From Asterias rubens (lineage: Eukaryota; Echinodermata; Asteroidea; Forcipulatida; Asteriidae), in NCBI RefSeq assembly GCF_902459465.1, contig NC_047066.1, positions 10,295,047-10,359,046 on the forward strand: a stretch of 64,000 nt of DNA. Reading direction: 5' to 3'. Numbering within the stretch: the stretch's first letter is position 1; each line of letters opens with the position of its first letter. Both the position numbers and the translations under genes were made by a program. This document shows positions 1 to 9,455 of the stretch, in pieces. The notes beneath the pieces are model-generated. The model had not been told where the DNA came from, searched no databases, and worked only from the letters and a program-made list of their open reading frames with translations.

Positions 1-1017
1 TTTTGACAAACATTTCACTTCGAAGTGTTAATGCCCCCAAAATTAACTCTGAGATTCCTGTATTCTTCCTGCATGGATATACTACTATTGTCCGGATTTT
101 CAGCAATAATTACTTCAAAAAAAGTGACCACTTTTTGAAATCAAATTTTCACATATCTTGTATACATTTTATGTTAACGCAATCAAAAGGTTTATAAGAC
201 CAAGCTATACTTTGCCTTTCAAAAGCTATTACAGTGGGACATTACAATTGCCAGTTTATTCGTCCGAATTTGTGGCGATATCTCAAAAACGCATGTTAGT
301 TTTATTGTATATATATTTTAAATAGGATTAAAACAATCAAACGGTTAAAAAAACATAGAGTAAAAAAGCTATTTCATGATTTCGTAATAATTAATTGGCA
401 AAAAATATTGAAATCATGAAAGGAGGAATCGTGCCAGGATAAAATTTTACATTTTATGTAAAATTTAAAAATTTATAAAATTTAAAAATATATATAATTA
501 TTAGATAGCCTAGATATATAATTTATTTATCCATGACAGGGCAATTTATAATGGTCTTAAGATCAACCTAAAACAATATCAACCAATTCCATCAATAAAC
601 AAACTAATACTAAAGTTATAAAGGCAGCTAACATAACAAACTAAATAAATTTGCTTTATTATTATCGTTTGCAAGTTTGACTTGCACTAGAAAAGTAAAA
701 ACAATGTGAGAAATATAATATTAAAAAATAGCTATAGGTTAAAATGAAAACACAAAATACTAAAAAACATACTCTACTTTAGACTGAACAAAGAGTCTAT
801 CTACATGTTCATAGAAAGACCATTTAAGATAAAACTATTTTTTGGGCATACATGTTCATAGGCTACACCAGATATATTATATATTTTGGTCACATCACAA
901 GGACGGGTTGGCGCAAGATATACGCTAAAAGAAATCCATTCGCAAACATATGTTGACTGTATGATAAAAAAATCTGTAATTACCAGAGGTCTGGCTTTGC
1001 TATAACACAAAGCTAAT
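1..1017. other. AT-rich non-coding stretch
   Basis: No credible coding exon or recognisable repeat is seen here. Open frames are short, AT-driven and match nothing I know. It lies downstream of the racemase gene, which is transcribed toward it, so its right part could contain 3' UTR or poly(A) sites, but no position is decisive. Confidence 0.5.
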
Positions 1018-1160
1018 GGGAGACTTTCTGGGACGATAGAGGGCAGCAGACTTACCGGGTAAATCCATTGTTCTCAGAATTATGCGCATGTTCAGAACTA
1101 CGTAAACAATGGGAATTTACCCGGTATGTCTGCTGCCGCCTAGCGTTGGAAAGTCTCCTA
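1018..1160. repeat. Short inverted-repeat element (MITE-like)
   Basis: The outer arms read GGGAGACTTTC... and ...GAAAGTCTCC. Inside them GAGGGCAGCAGAC faces GTCTGCTGCCGCC, and CCGGGTAAATCCATTG faces CAATGGGAATTTACCCGG. The whole is about 140 bp and folds into one hairpin with a small centre. No coding potential. A non-autonomous DNA transposon is the simplest reading; no target duplication was verified. Confidence 0.6.
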
Positions 1161-1164
1161 TTGC

Positions 1165-1612
1165 AAAGGACATGGGTTCAAATCTCACCAAAGTAATATG
1201 CCTGTGATTTTGTTCATCGAGCTCAGGAAAATACTGAGTATACAGTGCTAACACACGTCATTGAATATTAAATGGGTAAAATCAAAATTTGTATACTTTT
1301 TCCCAAATGCAAATTTTCAAGATATTACGCTAAAAACAATCCATCAACAAAAAGTTATGTTGACTGTATGACAAAAAGCAGAGGCCTGGCTTTGCTATAA
1401 CACACAAAGCTAATTTCGGCACAATTTGAAAGAGTTGCTTTAAAATTTCTGTTCTAGAATAACAAAGGTCGTGGGTTCGATTCCACCCAAGTAATATGCC
1501 TGTGATCTTTTTCACAGAGCTCGGGAAAGTACTGATAACACATGTCATTGTATATATGGGTAAAACCAAAATTTGTATTCTTTATCCCCGATGCAAATTT
1601 CCATGTATTAAA
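1165..1612 (+). repeat. Two degenerate tRNA-derived SINE copies
   Basis: Near 1170-1310 and again at 1453-1611 a B-box-like segment (GGGTTCAAATC, then GGGTTCGATTCC) is followed by the same tail: GTAATATGCCTGTGAT, a CACAGAGCTC-like piece, AAGTACTGA, a TGGGTAAAA(C/T)CAAAAT block and a final GATGCAAATTT. A better preserved copy lies at 4390-4600 and a tail-only copy at 28215-28340. The repeated tRNA-like head plus fixed tail is the structure expected of a SINE family. Confidence 0.6.
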
Positions 1613-1657
1613 AGGAAACAAGACAAAACCTTCTGGCAAGATCTCAAGGTTTCAAAA

Positions 1658-4600
1658 TTACAGCCAGCTTTTAACTGCATCAATGTCATAATTTCCACCA
1701 CACAGAATGACTCCAACATTCTTCAAATTGCCATACTTGGATTTGAAATTCTCAGACATTACGGCAGCCACACCTACTCCCGCTGAAGGCTCGATGCACA
1801 GCTTCATGTTCTTCCAGACGAGCCTTGTACCTTCCTATATATTTGGGGGAAAAAAACAGATAAACCTCAAAACGTCAATGTTTATAAGATTTTTCTTTAA
1901 CCTAAAGTGTAGGATTTGAAACTTTGCATGGTGGAAATACGATAAAGTATGGTTTGCGGTAACACCATGTAGTGATAATCTCTTAAAGATGCTATGTCAG
2001 ATTTTTGTCCCCAAACATTAAAAAATACATCTTTTTGAGTGAATGGTATTTCAAAGAGTATCACCCGCTCTAACTTTTACTTTTATTGGTCAGAAACCAT
2101 GACCAAAATTTAAAACGTTTCTTATAAAACAACTAAGAATTGGTCACGTGATATTAAAAATAATTTTGAGCACTTTATTTCACTGCTACTAATAATTGGC
2201 GGACTTTTTCGAGCAAATGGCTCAAATGAAAGCTTGTAACTTTCTCGAACCCCATCAAAATACCTATTGAATTTTAAATCAAAATTTTGGGGTCAAATCG
2301 GCAAAAGATCTGACATAGCATCTTTAATGAGCTGGCGTGGTTCTCAAAAGAACCCTAGGTTTCAACTTGGTTGCTCTATCAGTATGCTCCAATTGTCTTC
2401 TGGAGAAAGCATGTATTGTATTTTTAAATTACAATACACCACTAGGAGTAATTGCCCCTCATCATTGATGAGTATGGAGTTCAAGGTTCAAGGTTCATTT
2501 ATTTTTCACAGTATCACAAAGTTTTGAACTACGAGACCTACTCCTTTTACATAGCACCAAGTAATGTTTCACAAGGTACTGTGGCACGATATGCAGCCAG
2601 TCAAACCAGGAACACCGGGGCTGAACCCCTTCTCTTTATGATTAGTGCACTGGGTTCTTTTACGTGTGTTACACAACACACGGGACCATCGGGTTTATGT
2701 TCCATCTGAAAAAAGCCCTCAACTTCTCATTTTATTTTTAAAAAAAATCAAAATTTTATTAAATGTTTTAAATAACCTTGATCTCATCATCGGTGACCGT
2801 GATGACATCATCAACCAGGTCCCTTATGATTGGCCAGGCCACATCACCCATCGATATGCGTAAACCGTCCGCCACCGTGGTAGGGTAGCAGTCCTGTTTG
2901 ACGTGCTCCTTGGTCACGAATGACCTATAACAGTCGTTGGCTAGTTCTGGTTCCGCTGCAAACACTTTGATGCCTGGGCACAAAGTCTAAAAAAAAAAGG
3001 AAAAAACAGTAGGTGGGAACTTGAATTAATTTACACTAAAATGGAATAACACTGCAATAAAAAACATATAATTATTCTAAACATAATTAAAAGGCCTATA
3101 AATAGGCCTATAAATAGGCCTATAAATAAATAAATAAAATTAATAATAGTAATAAATCAATGAGACTTCTATAAACTAGAATACAAATACAATACTGGCA
3201 AATAAATGTATTAAAAAAATTAGCAGTCCAAGTGTCTGTTTGATTGGAAAGGAAGGACCCTACTCTGCACCACCCTCGACCCTTCTACATACTGCTGTTA
3301 AAATAGTGGATAATGTTTTGTTTTCCTCACACAATTCTCCAAGGGTGCATTCGACTAAATAAACAAGGACAAAATGGAGTATCAGCGTCATGATGTAGGC
3401 CCCTCAAAGTATCCAGACTGGACAGATTTGAGAGACAAACGAAAGGGGTACAGTGTTAATATTTAGTCAATGTGACCTGGGGTGGATTTCAAAGACTAGT
3501 CTTATCTGGAGATAGCACAAGTTACTTGAGGAGTTAAGGCCCGGTCCCACTGCAGCGATAACGAGAACGATGACGAGATCGACGCAAAGAGAACGCGTTC
3601 TATTGGTTGAATTGCTCCACGCAGAATACGGCTTTACGCACACGTTATCGTTATCGTTCTCGTTTTCGACCGGGCCTTTAGCCTTAGGTTCTGAATAACT
3701 CCTATAGAGTCCTAGGTCTAGTCCTAAGTTAGGACTATATTTGTGAAAACGACCCCAGAGGGTTGTTGACTTCCAACTTCAAATAGACCTATCTTGGATG
3801 ACCTTAGCCCTAAAACAGACACCGAAGAACTCCTCTCTCCCCCTAGAAGAAAACCTTTGAAGGGAAGGTACACGTTTGGTAATTACTCAAAACAAATATT
3901 CACTTAAAAACTGACTTGGTAACGAGCATTGGAGAGATGTTGATAGTATTTAACACATTGTGGGAAACGACTCCCTCTAAAGTTATGAGGTTTTTGAGAA
4001 AGAGGTAATTTCTCACTACAATAATAAAAGACTTCTAGCTAGAAGTCTTTTATTCCTATCTGAAAGCACACAAATTCGTTGAACAAGAGTGTTTTTTCTT
4101 TCATCATTTTCTCGTAATTTTGATGACCGATTGAGCCCAAATTTTCACAGGCTTGTTATTTTATGCATATGATGGGATACACCAAGTGAGAAGACTGGTC
4201 TTTGACAATTACCAAACGTGTACCTTCGCTTTAAATTTTGGTTTTAAACTGAACACATTATGAATAAAATGGCAACACACAGTGTAAGTGAAACCAAAAT
4301 TAATATTCTTTATCGATCCCGATGCAAATTTCCATCTAATAAATATTGCAGTACCAGCAACTAAAATAAAGGATTTTAATTGCCTCTAGCTACCAAGCAA
4401 TATCGATGTCGAGTTGGTAAGACACTGCTCTAGAAATGCAAATGTGGTGGGTTTGAATCCCACCCGAGTAACATGCCTGTGATATTTTTTTTCACAGAGC
4501 TCAGGAAAGTACCGAGTACACAGTGCTATTACACATCGATGTATATGGGTAAAACCAAAATGAGTATTCTTTACCCCCTGATGCAAATTTCCATCTTTAT

Positions 4601-7600
4601 ATTACTGTTGTGTATCTTTTTATTCAATGGTCCTTGTCTAATGATTTAAAAACAATGGTATTCGTGGGAGCTCTCTTATAAAAGAGTCTTCCTCTCTCAC
4701 TAGTTATGTAACAAAGCTTTTTCTCTCCTTCAATACTTATCTATTTACTTTTGTCGTCTTCAGTTAGCCTAACATTTTATTGTTTGTATTTTGTCGTCAG
4801 TATTTTTTGTAATGTCATTGTTCGTTTTGTCCCTGTTGTCCGTGTTTCTTCTTCACTGTTTGTTTGTTTGTCTACTGGTATAAAGGCTGTTTACTACAAG
4901 CCTCGGCTTACTCTAACAGCCTCCTGACTCCCTCCTCCCTTGTACATAGTTAATTCCTAGTTATTTATTTATTATTTGCATTAACATTATATTCATTTTG
5001 TATACTTATAACATGTGGTTTTGATTTTGTTATCTTTCTCAGTACTGATAATAATAATAATAATAATAATATTTAAATATTTATAATTTATACTGATCAA
5101 TTATTGTACTATTTTTCAACGAGAGAATGGAACAAACGTCATATTAAATTGAATTTTCTGTTTACCTTTGCTGCAATAATCACTCCAGACAGCATCCCAC
5201 CCCCTCCAACTGGAACAACGATGGCATCTAGCTTGTTATCCGTCTGAAATGAAACACATTACATTCAAGGACATCATTAGGGGGACAAACCAGGCTAGAC
5301 AATTAATAATACAGTCATGTATTACATGTATGGTGGAGGGATACAAGTCTCTATTGCAGGCATGACTTTTTGGCCCATGGAAACAAGTAGGAGTATTTTA
5401 TTGAGTACAAGGGCTGCCCAGTGACCTTCATGTACACATGGTAGAAGCTCCATCACAATTTTCAGGCTATTTAATCACAATGCTGCAGTGCGAAGGCCGT
5501 ACCAGTCGAAACCAGATCTACGTAAGAAGAATATCATGACATTTAAAAATGTTCTCTACATTTTCTAAGGAGATGATATGCTTTTGTTCTTTTGCTCTTT
5601 AAAGGCAGTGGACACTTGGTAATTACTCCAAATAATTATCAGCATAAAACCTAATTTGGTAACGAGTAATGGGGAGCTGTTGATAGTATAAAACATTGTG
5701 AGAATCGGCTCCCTCTGAAGTGATGTAGTTTTGGAGAAAGAAGTAATTTTCCACGAATTTGATTTCGAGACCTCAAGCTTAGAATCTGAGGTCTTGAAAT
5801 CAAGTATCTGAAAGCACACAACTTCGTGTGACAAGGGTGTTTTTTCTTTCATAGTTATCTCGAAACTCCGACGATCAATTGAGCTCAAATTTTCACAGGT
5901 TTGTTATTTTATGCATCTGCTGAGATACACCAAGTGAGAAGACTGGTCTTTGACAATTACCAAAATGTGTCCAGTGTTTTTAACTTATGGCAAAATGGTG
6001 TAAACTGCAATTGTATTTGATAACCTTTCAGAATAAAAAAATGTCTCTACATTTTCTAAGGAGATGCTTTTGTTCTTTTGCTCTTTAACAACTTGAAGCT
6101 GATACAACATCATGCCTGATATTTCACAGAGGCAACACAGGTGGTTGCCATGCCCCCTGGCAATTGCCTTGGTGCCCTTGAATTGCTCAAGCAGAAATTT
6201 AAAATTTCGACATAGGGTGCCCTTTACCCAAGGTAAAAATTCCCTTGGTGCCCTTGCCCCTTGCAAAAACAAAGCATACAGGCATGTAACAATACTTATT
6301 TTCCCTGGTAAACAGTCTACCTGGTGTAGCAGCTCAGTACACATGGTTCTCTGCCCGGCCATGATGTCATGATGTTGTGAAGACGACGCATAAACAGCTC
6401 CTCTCTCTTTCACCACCACATCTTTGGCTGCGATACGACCCTGTAACAAAGCCAAGAATTGTTTGAAACTGAACAATTACACTGAGTTAATTTTGTGGTA
6501 TGCCTTACAGGAAAGCTTTACTAAAGATATTCAAAGTTTCTCAGCAAAAACTTGGAACTTATACATCCTTTTCACCAGTTTGTGTATTTAAATTAAATTA
6601 CTTGGGTCATTATACTAAATGGATGAGCAGTTAATCTGGCTGGGGCAGTCAGCAGCCCTACTGGTTTGTGCATAATCAATTTAAGCTCACTGTTTGGAAA
6701 AAGAACTACATGGAGATAACAGATATTAATTGTCAGATTAAAATGAGCTTTTAATTGTCTAGCCCCTTTCTTTAGTGGTGCTTTACGGTAATGGTTTATA
6801 AGAATGTCAAGTGGTGTAAAATGAAGCTCATCATGAGAATGTATGAGTGGCGTTCTTGATGCTTCAGGGAGGCAGTGAAGGCGAGACACAACAATTAGCA
6901 AAATGTACAATTTTGTGGGACTCGACAATAAATGAGGCACTAAAAAGAAAAGACCATTGGGGACACCGTTTTACAGGAAACTCGGAGGCAACTTGCTACA
7001 GGAACATTTTGGTAGCACATGAGTAACTTGAAATCAAGTCTACACTAAATGCTATAAATGCTCTTTTTTTATTTTATTTGCTTGTATCTCATCCCAACCT
7101 CTTCAGTTGATTCACACAATATGACTTCAGCTCCATATTCCTTGACTGCATCCTGCTTACACTGAGGGGAGTTCTCGGGCATGACCACATAAGCCTCCAC
7201 ACCAAGAAGTTTAGAGGCCAAGGCCAGACCTTGGGCAAAGTTTCCACTGCTATGCGTTGTGACACAGGGCAGGGGACCGTCCTTTGACTTCTCCAGGAGT
7301 ATCGATAAGAAGTTTACAGCTCCTCTGAACTTTTAAAAAGAAAACATAAGTAGGGGTGTTAAACGTTCAGGTAATAGTGATTTATGAGGTCTTCAATGCT
7401 ACTTTCTCAAGTTGGTTGTATTGCAGATAAAAACAATTCTGTCAAGTATAAATGCTGGTATAAACTTATTAACCATGCAATCAAACTTAAAAGTTTGCCT
7501 TCTACCGAGCTAAACAGTAAAGCAATCAAACTTAAAAGTTTGCCTTCTACCGAGCTAAACAGTAAAGCCCGGTTCAACTGGGTTCAGAATTCCTGATAAT

Positions 7601-8233
7601 GCGAATGCAAAGCGATTTTGATGTCACAACTCTATTTTCGTTGCAAATAATTAACAAGATAGGAGCACAGCTCAACTATGGCAAATTATTTGTTGCAAAT
7701 TTGTGACAACAATATTCGCTTGGCATTCGCAGGAAGTATGGACCTGGCTTTATACTCAAAAGATACACAGATTGTCTCATGCAGGATTTGATTCTGCTGC
7801 AATAATTGTAGTAATGAGAATTGAAAGGAAGAATCAAGGGTCAGTCCATCTACCTCCATGGTCAGTCACACTGCAGCCATAACGAAAACTGATAACAGTC
7901 ACGACGCAAAGAATAAGAAAACGCATTCTAATGGTAGAAGTGCTCACACTTATTCAACCAATCTAGGACGTGCATTGTGACATGATCGTTATCTCTGCAG
8001 TGTCACTGTGTCTGGCCCTTCAGACTGCAAAAAATCTTTACTTTAAAGGACCCCGTCCGTTGAAACAGTTCACATTTAAAGAAGAGATTTCTCCCCGCCT
8101 TGGCGTCCATTCGACGTGATGTCATGACAGGAGTGAAGTTGGCAATGCCTTTGATGCGCTGCTCTGCAGCTCTGATGTCATCCAGACAAAATGGCTGCTT
8201 CAACAATAATCCACTCATTTTGCTGGATGCCAT
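1658..8233 (-). CDS. SRR: Serine/aspartate racemase family PLP enzyme (six exons, complete)
   Basis: Exons in coding order: 8233-8042, 7329-7099, 6440-6321, 5243-5166, 2986-2777, 1834-1658. All junctions are GT-AG with phase 0, giving 335 codons plus TAA; human serine racemase is about 340 aa. It is a cytosolic fold-type II PLP enzyme that racemises (and can dehydrate) L-serine or, in some invertebrate members, aspartate. Visible residues: Schiff-base lysine K64 in TGSFKFRGA; S92 in HSSGN, the position of the re-face acid/base serine; the phosphate loop VGGGGM (194-198); metal-site trio E219/A223/D225 in EPELAND; and C322 in LCGGN where the human enzyme has Ser. Residues 160-162 are SSS, a feature reported for aspartate-active family members. 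The start ATG at 8233 leaves a short N-terminus like that of relatives. Introns are packed with repeats. Serine versus aspartate preference is not settled by sequence alone. Confidence 0.93.
1835..2776. other. Racemase last intron with repeat debris
   Basis: At 1918-1985 a segment containing TTTGCATGGTGGAAATA and GGTTTGCGGTAACACCATG recurs, diverged, at 9729-9776 and 19861-19905. At 2330-2350 the GGTTCTCAAAAGAACC palindrome resembles GGTTCTGAAAAGAACC at 19936. A separate repeat occupies 2590-2715 (see its own entry). The rest shows nothing recognisable. Confidence 0.45.
2590..2715 (+). repeat. Dispersed repeat shared with 37105-37330
   Basis: Shares an ordered set of blocks with 37118-37220: CGGGGCTGAACCCCTTCT..., a GATTAGTGCACTGGGTTCTTTTA block, and a final TATGT(T/C)CCATCTGAA. 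The second copy continues into a tRNA-like B-box segment. The same string type is familiar to me from other marine invertebrate genomes, which is recollection only. Not coding. Confidence 0.5.
3092..3135 (+). repeat. Short tandem repeat (GGCCTATAAATA)n
   Basis: Three consecutive near-identical 12-nt units of the type GGCCTATAAATA run into AAATAAATAAATAAA. It is intronic in the racemase gene. Confidence 0.8.
3480..3760. repeat. Inverted-repeat elements, nested
   Basis: The outer sequence carries GGGTGGATTTCAAAGACTAG and later TCCTAGGTCTAGTCCTAAG, the hallmarks of the GGTGGATTTCACAAAG / CTAGTCCTAA family that is intact at 8568-8751. At about 3536-3679 a different element is inserted, with arms AAGGCCCGGTCCCACT and CGACCGGGCCTTT and matching ATAACGAGAACGA / TCGTTATCGTTCTCGT. 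A diverged relative of the inner element lies at 7860-8022. Confidence 0.55.
3857..4233. mobile_element. Family A palindromic MITE, variant ends
   Basis: Starts GAAGGGAAGGTACACGTTTGG and ends ACCAAACGTGTACCTTCGCTTT, with internal landmarks shared by all family A copies: GGTAACGAGCATTGGAG, ACGACTCCCTCTAAAG, a central short palindrome (GACTTCTAGCTAGAAGTC), GAAAGCACACAAATTCGTT and AGAAGACTGGTCTTTGACAA. The ends are mutually inverted. This copy and those at 31384 and 55453 form a sub-family with GGGAAGGTACAC ends. Confidence 0.8.
4390..4600 (+). repeat. tRNA-derived SINE, best preserved copy
   Basis: The A-box-like region is TCGAGTTGGTAAGAC and the B box GGTTTGAATCCCACC. The unit continues with GTAACATGCCTGTGATA, CACAGAGCTCAGGAAAGTAC and ATGGGTAAAACCAAAAT, and ends GATGCAAATTTCCATC. 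An upstream piece at 4275-4340 repeats only the last third. It is in a racemase intron on the opposite strand to the gene. The tRNA part is too diverged and lacks an acceptor stem, so it is not annotated as a tRNA gene. Confidence 0.7.
5603..5979. mobile_element. Family A palindromic MITE between TTAA sites
   Basis: The left end TTAA|AGGCAGTGGACACTTGG faces a right end CCAAAATGTGTCCAGTGTTTT|TTAA. Internal landmarks are GGTAACGAGTAATGGGGAG, CGGCTCCCTCTGAAG, the central GACCTCA...TGAGGTC hairpin, GAAAGCACACAACTTCGTG, GAGCTCAAATTTTCACAGG and GAGAAGACTGGTCTTTGACA. It is in the racemase intron between exons 3 and 4. It has no open frame of note and so is non-autonomous. Confidence 0.85.
6110..6290 (-). 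repeat. CAGGCCTG-bounded dispersed repeat
   Basis: Contains GCCTGATATTTCACAGAGGC, GGCAATTGCCTTGGTGCCC, TTGGTGCCCTTGCCCCTTGC and AAAGCATACAGGCATG. The same unit lies in the opposite orientation at 23268-23436. Ends resemble CAGGCCTG. About 180 bp, no coding content. Confidence 0.6.
7478..7567 (+). repeat. Tandem duplication, 45-bp unit, two copies
   Basis: The unit beginning CAATCAAACTTAAAAGTTTG and ending CGAGCTAAACAGTAAAG occurs twice back to back with essentially no differences, so the duplication is recent. It is intronic (racemase intron 1). Confidence 0.85.
7860..8022. repeat. Diverged inverted-repeat element
   Basis: Left CAGTCACACTGCAGCCATAACG pairs loosely with right CGTTATCTCTGCAGTGTCACTG. 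Central CGACGCAAAGAATAAG and AACGCATTCTAATGG recall the inner element at 3536-3679 (CGACGCAAAGAGAACGCG). It ends just before the first racemase exon. Confidence 0.5.
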
Positions 8234-8567
8234 ATCTCAATCTGTACAATCTATGGACAGTGAGAAATGATCAAAAGCACTATTAAATTTTAATAAACCA
8301 TAAAACCCTTCCGCTTCTACGACACCCTATTGAATAAAGCCTTTAAAGGGACACATTTTAGATCATGGAATTACCAGAAGCAACAGTCGCCTCAACTCAG
8401 GGCCCAATTTCATAAAGCTTTATAGCCACAAAAAAAAACTGCTTAACAAATGTATTTGCTAAGCAAAAAAAGAGTGGTACATTCAGATCACAACAACAAT
8501 CCGACACTGCAGTGACAAGTCACAACGTAAACTTCTGATTACTAGTCACTCGTGGATCAGGGGTGGA

Positions 8568-8751
8568 TTTCACAAAGGTAGTCCTAACTTCTTTTTAGGA
8601 CTAGTCCTAGGCAATGCTAAGAGATAGGACCAGTCCTAAGTTAGGATGAGTTACTGGTCCTAACTTAGGACTGGTCCTATCTCTTAGCATTGCCTAGGAC
8701 TAGTCCTAAGTATGGTTAGGACTACCTTTGTCATTGTGAAATCCACCCCTG
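8568..8751. mobile_element. Near-perfect palindromic MITE (GGGGTGGATTTCACAAAG ends)
   Basis: The left arm opens CAGGGGTGGATTTCACAAAG and the right arm closes CATTGTGAAATCCACCCCTG. Inside, AGGACTAGTCCTAGGCAATG faces CATTGCCTAGGACTAGTCCT. The two halves are complementary almost to the centre near 8660. Diverged relatives sit at 3480-3760 and 12151-12312 and flank the foldback at 9430 and 11015. Confidence 0.85.
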
Positions 8752-8935
8752 CCTGGAACATTTTATAAAATAATGTCTGTTGACATTTTTAAGTTAAAAA
8801 TGTCAACAGACATTTATTAAATTTAAATTATGTAAACGGCTCAACAGACATTACACAAATTATGGAAATACAACTAGAGCTACAAGGTACTAAAAAAATT
8901 GTGTGATTCTTGCACTTGCAATTGCAGACTATTGC

Positions 8936-9068
8936 AGGCCGTGTCCGAAACGACGACTTCGGCTACAGCTACGTCTAGATCAGCGAGTCTACCAGTGTTG
9001 AAGAATAGGCAGACGCGCGCGATCTAGCCGTAGCTGTAGCCGAAGTCGCCGTTTCGGACACGGCCTAA
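8936..9068. mobile_element. Short palindromic MITE (GGCCGTGTCCGAAACG ends)
   Basis: Left arm GGCCGTGTCCGAAACGACGA faces right arm TCGCCGTTTCGGACACGGCC. Next inward, CTTCGGCTACAGCTACG faces CGTAGCTGTAGCCGAAG. Total about 130 bp. A related, more diverged copy lies around 21310-21428 (GTAGCCGTAGCCGTAGCCG, CGGACACGGCTTCC). Confidence 0.85.
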
Positions 9069-9455
9069 TTCAGAATCAGGACTCACGTATTTTGTTGACG
9101 TCGTTTGAACAAAATTCCCAAATTAATGGTTTATGACTAGGGCGCCACCAAGGGGTCGTTTCTAAAAAGTAAACAAGCTTTTACAAAAAAAATGTAAAAT
9201 TTCGTATGAAGACGCCCTCTTTTGACTCATTATTCCCTGCCCAACCATCCCGTGTGCACGAAGAGGTCGAGAGTGCCACCGAGTTTCAGTAGGGTAAATA
9301 TGATTAATGCCACCTTTTTATTAAGATTTAAAACAGTCATTTGACTGCTAGTGTCTATAACATGTTGCTGTTAAATATAGATCTTGCATTGATTGCCATG
9401 CATTAATTAATGGTTCCTAGTCCTAACTAGGGTCGATTTCACAAAGAGTTAAGAC

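Larger units (their letters stand above)
8234..9455. other. Divergent intergenic region, left half
   Basis: It separates the racemase start (minus) from the neuferricin start (plus). It must hold the racemase promoter, but no TATA box or initiator stands out near 8234-8400. At 8400-8475 there is a fragment of family C (GGGCCCAATTTCATAAAGCTT). Two palindromic elements (8568-8751 and 8936-9068) have their own entries. The rest (9070-9440) shows nothing recognisable. Confidence 0.5.

Noticed and set aside
6112-6372. 86-codon open frame on the plus strand
   Set aside because: It overlaps the racemase exon on the other strand and a dispersed repeat; it is a shadow frame.
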